Shown here: one piece after another, positions 8,406-12,303 of the stretch
Position numbering within the stretch: the stretch's first letter is position 1
How the letters are laid out: every line of letters begins with the position of its first letter
Source of the DNA: an uncultured Gemella sp.
GTDB taxonomy: Bacteria > Bacillota > Bacilli > Staphylococcales > Gemellaceae
Reading direction: 5' to 3'
Length of the DNA stretch: 12,303 nucleotides
NCBI GenBank assembly: GCA_927911695.1
Contig: CAKMQO010000246.1
Location: forward strand, 1 to 12,303
The notes under the pieces: model-generated
Databases searched by the model: none
What the model saw: only the letters and a program-made list of their open reading frames with translations
Told to the model about the DNA's origin: nothing
Program-made: the position numbers and the translations under genes

Positions 8406-11400
8406 TATTTTTTTCCCCCTTTGAAGTAATTCACACCATTTTTGAAAATATCTTGTTTTACCTTTATTGTATTTGTTTTATATAATGTAGCTCCGTATCT
8501 CTCGCTGTGTCCCATTTTTCCTAGGATAAGACCATCTTCACTAACTAATCCTTCAGTAGCTAGAACTGATCCATTAGGATTGAAACGACCATTTAATGTA
8601 GCATTACCATCGAAGTCACTATATTGGAAAGCTACAAGATGTTTAAATTTGTTAATATTAAGTCCTACCACTTTACCTTCACCATGACTGAACACTACTT
8701 CGTGTTGATCTCCAATATTAAAATCTTGTAACCAAGGTGAGTTTGTATTAGCTACACGAGTAAAGGCTGTAGTTGAAATATGTTCATAACTATCATTTCT
8801 ATAAAGTGTTAAGTCGTCTTCAGCTAATTCTCTAACTTCTCCATAAGGTAATAATCCTGATTTAAGTAATGCTTGGAATCCATTACACACTCCTAAGATT
8901 AATTTTTTCTGAGCAAGGTGTTTATGAATTGCATCTTTAACTTTTTCATTTTTCAAAAAGTTTACAATGTATTTAGCACTTCCATCTGGTTCATCCCCAC
9001 TTGAGAATCCACCAGGGAACATAATTATATGAGATTCTTCGATAGCTTTTGTGAACTCTTCTATTGATTGTTCAATATCATTTTCACGTGTATTTCTAAT
9101 AACTACTGTAATAGGTGTAGCACCCGCTTCTAAGAAGGCTTTTTCACTATCGTACTCACAGTTTGTACCAGGGAATACTGGAATAACTACTTTTACATCT
9201 TCTATATATTCAGGATAATATTTTTTCTCTTTATATTCTGTATGAAGATTTTCAACATTACCTTTATCTTCATTTTGATATAATGGATAAACTTTATTTA
9301 GTGTTTTTGTGTACGCTTCGTAAATATCTTTGTGCATAAACACTTCATTATTAATAATAATTCTTTCACTAACTTTTCCTAGTTCTTCAAATGGAAGTTC
9401 AGTTGTTGCTTCTACTACAAGGGACGCTGGATCAAAGTTAAGAATATTTTCTTTTTCAACCTCAAAACCAAGATCATTACCAAGAGACATTTTCACTAAT
9501 GAAGCGGCAATGCTTCCTTCTTCTTGGACATAGGCAGATACTATCTTACCTTCTTTAATATACTTATGAACAAGTTCATAATTTTCTAAAGTTTTCTTAA
9601 TGTCTGGGTATCCTTTTTCATCTTTTTCTACAGGAACATAGTATAATCTATTGCCAACTTGTTTAAGTTCAGGAGTTATTACATCAGCTATTTTTACAGG
9701 AGTACAAGCGAATGAAATTAATGTCTCAACTACATTTAAATCATTGAAAGTACCTGACATACTATCCTTACCACCGATACTAGGTCTACCAATTTCTTTT
9801 TGTGCATAAATACTTCCTAATAAACTTTGAGTAACTTTACCCCATTTAGTACTATCAGTACCTAGTTTTTCGAAGTATTCTTGGAATGAGAAGTACAAGC
9901 TATCTTTATTTCCACCAACCGCATATACTTTAGCTACTGATTCTAACACCGCATAAATAGATGATAAGAATGGTGAGTAGTAAGAAATTTTTGGAATAAA
10001 TCCATAAGTTAAGATTGTCGCAGTATCACTCGTTGTATGTAATGTTGGTAAAGCTTGAATACTCGCTTGAACTGGTGTAAGTTTATGTTTACCAGCAAAT
10101 GGCATAAGAACTGTAGTAACACCAATTGAAGAGTCGAATTTTTGTGCAAGACCTTTTTGACAAGTTACATTTAATTCACCTAACTCACTCAAGATATTTT
10201 CACGAGTCACTTCTTTATTTGAGAATGGATTAGCTGCAGTATTATCTTTCATCGTAACTGATGATTTTTGGCGAACACCACTTGTTTCTAAGAAATCAGC
10301 ACTCATATCAACAACTTTCTCATCGTTGTAATACATTTCTAATCTACGTCTATTAGTTATCGTAGCAACATGAGCGTATTCAATATTTTCTTTTTCACAT
10401 TCACGAACAAACACATCATAGTTTTTCTTATCAATAGCTACTGCCATACGTTCTTGAGATTCACTTGTAGCTAATTCCGTCGCATTTAAACCTTGGTATT
10501 TAGTAAGAACTTTTTCTAAATGAATTTCAATACCGTCAGAAAGTTCACCGATAGCTACACACACACCACCAGCGCCGAAGTCATTACATTTTTTAATAAG
10601 TCTTGTAACTTCTGGTTTTCTAAATAAAACGTTGTAACTTACGTTCTTCTGGAGCATTACCCTTTTGAACTTGGCTAGACATAGTATTCAATGAATCGTT
10701 AGTGTGTTCAACACTCGAACCACTCGCACCTTGGATACCATCACGACCTGTTCTACCACCTATCATTACAACTATATCACCATCAACAAGAGTTTCACGT
10801 TTATAGTCTCCGTCCTTAACAGCTCCGACTACAGCACCAACTTCCATATGTTTAGCTACATAACTATCATCATATAACTCACGAACAAAAGTAGTCGCAA
10901 GTCCAATTTGGTTACCGTATGATGAATTACCATGTGCTGTTCCTTTAGCTATATCTACTTGAGGAAGTTTGTGTTTTAAAGTATCTTCACGTTTTTGTAA
11001 TACATTACCACTTCCTGAAATACGCATAGCTTGATATACGTAACTGCGTCCTGATAGTGGGTCTCTAATAGCTCCCCCTATACAAGTACTAGCTCCTCCG
11101 AATGGTTCGATTTCACTTGGGTGGTTATGAGTTTCATTTTTGAATTGGATTAACCAACGTTCTTTTTCTCCATTATTCTCTATAGTAGTGAAGAATGAAC
11201 ATGCATTAATCTCTTCACTTACTTCAATATTTTCATCTTTTAATACTTTTACATGATATTTACCGATAATACTCGCCATATCCATAAGCGTTATAGGTTT
11301 ATCATTACGGTCAAGTTCATCACGGACATTTAAGTAGTAATCAAATGCATCTTGCATCTCTTTTTGGAAAAGTTCTGACTCAATTTTAACTTCATCTAAC

Positions 11401-12084
11401 ACAGTTTCAAATGTAGTGTGTCGGCAATGGTCACTCCAGTAACAGTCTAGTACATAGATTTCAGTTTCAGTTGGAACACGACCTTCTTTTCTAAAGTAAT
11501 CTTGGATAAATACTAAATCTTCAATATTCATCGCTAGAGAAAATTCTTTTTTAAGACCAAGTAACGCATCTTTGTCAAACTCTAAAAATCCAGCTAAATC
11601 TTTTAGTGGTTTCGGAGTAGAATCTAATGTAAAGTCAAGAATTGATAAATCTTTCTTACGAGCTTCTATAGGATTTACTAAGTAACTTTCAACAAGTTCT
11701 AATTGTTCATCTGTAAGTTGCTTATTAAAAAGAACTAGCTTACCACTTCGTACAGTTGCTTTACTCTTCGAGTTAAGCAATCTTATGCTTTCTTTTGCGC
11801 TGTCAGCTCTTTGATCGTATTGAGCAGGTAACACTTCATAAGCGAAGTACTTTCCATCATTTAGCTCAATATCTTCAAACACTTCATCGACAACAATCTC
11901 AGAAAACACAGAAGTTTTAGCTAGTTCATAAGTTTCTTCATCAATATTAAAGACATCATAAATTACATACAACTCTACAGAGTCAAGACCTAGATTAAAC
12001 TCTAAGTTCAGGTTATCTCGTAATTGTAATTCTTCCTTATTATATCCATTGCGTTTTTTTTACAAAAATTCGTTTATTAGTCAT
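8405..12084 (-). CDS. purL: Phosphoribosylformylglycinamidine synthase, large single-chain form with glutaminase domain, two frameshifts
   Basis: PurL converts FGAR to FGAM using ATP and glutamine. This is the fused form of about 1,225 residues, not the separate PurS/PurQ/PurL set. In corrected numbering the synthetase half shows WSDHCRHT (about 216-223), KNETHNHPSEIEPFGG (about 315-330), GGRTGRDGIQGASGSS and GAGGVCVAIGE (about 503-513). A second pseudo-repeat half contains RPSIGGKDSMSG (about 766). The C-terminal amidotransferase domain begins near 962, with FPGTNCEYD, nucleophile Cys1066 in GVCNGFQ, and His1192 and Glu1194 in GHSER. The ATG at 12084 has AGGAGGAG just upstream. An extra A in the A8 run at 12054-12061 stops the literal frame at codon 15. 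An extra base in the four-base run at 10626-10629 separates the two large open frames. The gene overlaps purK by 8 bases and purC by 1. Confidence 0.97.
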
Positions 12085-12303
12085 GTTCTCCTCCTAAAAT
12101 TACGTCACCGTAAAAATTAATATGTCCTATTTTTCTATCTTGGCGTGGTTCTTTTTTCATATAAATGTAAGTAACCACCATAATTTTTATACACATCTAT
12201 ATAATAATCTAAGTCTTGTCCTAGGATATTATAAAGTGTTGTTTCTTTATTCTCTATGTTACCGACTTGCAAGCCACATATAGCCTCAATATGAGCTCTA
12301 AAT
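12077..12303 (-). CDS. purK: N5-carboxyaminoimidazole ribonucleotide synthetase, C-terminal end, frameshifted
   Basis: PurK carboxylates AIR with bicarbonate and ATP; PurE, not in the window, would then make CAIR. Only about the last 75 codons are visible. FRAHIEAICGL near the window edge corresponds to the conserved ATP-grasp C-terminal region of PurK. HLYEK and RKIGHINFYGD match the family's tail pattern HLYGK...R-RKMGH. The literal frame ends a few codons early, because the run of six bases at 12152-12157 has probably one too many; with five, the frame continues through KIGHIN to a TAA at 12077. That overlaps the purL start by 8 bases and contains its ribosome binding site. Identification rests on a short fragment, but the operon context supports it strongly. 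Confidence 0.87.
12088..12095 (-). promoter_or_regulatory. Strong ribosome binding site of purL within the end of purK
   Basis: AGGAGGAG on the minus strand ends 3 bases before the ATG at 12084. It is the best Shine-Dalgarno match in the window and also encodes the last Gly-Gly-Glu of PurK. It decides the purL start although the frame from that ATG breaks after about 10 codons. Confidence 0.65.

Larger units (their letters stand above)
1..12303 (-). other. Purine biosynthesis operon purK-L-C-F-M-N-H-D-B-fhs
   Basis: Ten genes lie on one strand with no opposing gene. Overlaps are purK/purL 8 bases, purL/purC 1, purC/purF 8, purF/purM 1, purM/purN 4 and purN/purH 4. Gaps are purH-purD 1, purD-purB 50 and purB-fhs 37. 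This packing implies one transcript and translational coupling through purD. The leader, where a PurR site or purine riboswitch would lie, is upstream of 12303 and not visible. Confidence 0.93.

Noticed and set aside
8405..11972. Two separate PurL subunit genes split near 10620-10657
   Set aside because: The fragments overlap and meet in the middle of a continuous conserved block (LQR-LFRKPEVTRL) with no ribosome binding site or sensible start. One extra base in a four-base run explains the split better than a gene fission.
1..12303. A novel defence, mobile or regulatory system
   Set aside because: All sequence except a few tens of bases is accounted for by ten known metabolic genes. I saw no inverted repeats, direct repeat arrays, integrase or transposase, or unexplained conserved frame.

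Overview
The window is one stretch of an AT-rich (roughly one-third G+C by eye) bacterial chromosome carrying a de novo purine biosynthesis operon, entirely on the minus strand. Transcription runs from the right end to the left. In that order the genes are purK (3' end only), purL, purC, purF, purM, purN, purH, purD, purB and fhs (5' part only). Both outer genes run off the window, so the operon's promoter and terminator are not visible. I found no tRNA or rRNA gene, mobile element, CRISPR array or plus-strand gene.

The organism looks like a low-GC Bacillota of the class Bacilli. Several gene starts have strong GGAGG-type ribosome binding sites. PurB is very close to the Bacillus subtilis type, while PurL is the single-chain, roughly 1,225-residue form with a C-terminal glutaminase that I associate with streptococci and clostridia. 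PurF resembles lactobacillus and streptococcus enzymes. A Gemella-like bacterium would fit, but that is inference and cannot be settled from the sequence alone.

Region by region: 12077-12303 end of purK; 8405-12084 purL; 7707-8405 purC; 6262-7714 purF; 5257-6262 purM; 4698-5260 purN; 3181-4701 purH; 1943-3179 purD; 588-1892 purB; 1-550 start of fhs. From purK to purH every junction overlaps by 1 to 8 bases; purD follows purH after 1 base. Larger gaps appear only before purB (50 bases) and before fhs (37 bases). No gene-free stretch exceeds 50 bases.

Together the genes make IMP from PRPP (PurF, PurD, PurN, PurL, PurM, PurK with an unseen PurE, PurC, PurB, PurH), and PurB also serves the AMP branch. 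Fhs supplies the 10-formyl-tetrahydrofolate used by PurN and PurH, which explains its place in the operon.

The main oddity is the reading frames. Eight of the ten genes are broken by small insertions or deletions, mostly one base in short homopolymer runs; only purB and purH read through cleanly. I count about 13 such sites. Two genes carry closely spaced indels that cancel each other. Outside these sites the protein sequences are well conserved, so uncorrected sequencing or assembly error is more likely than real decay. Gene coordinates below are for the reconstructed full genes. I did not find a previously undescribed system here.
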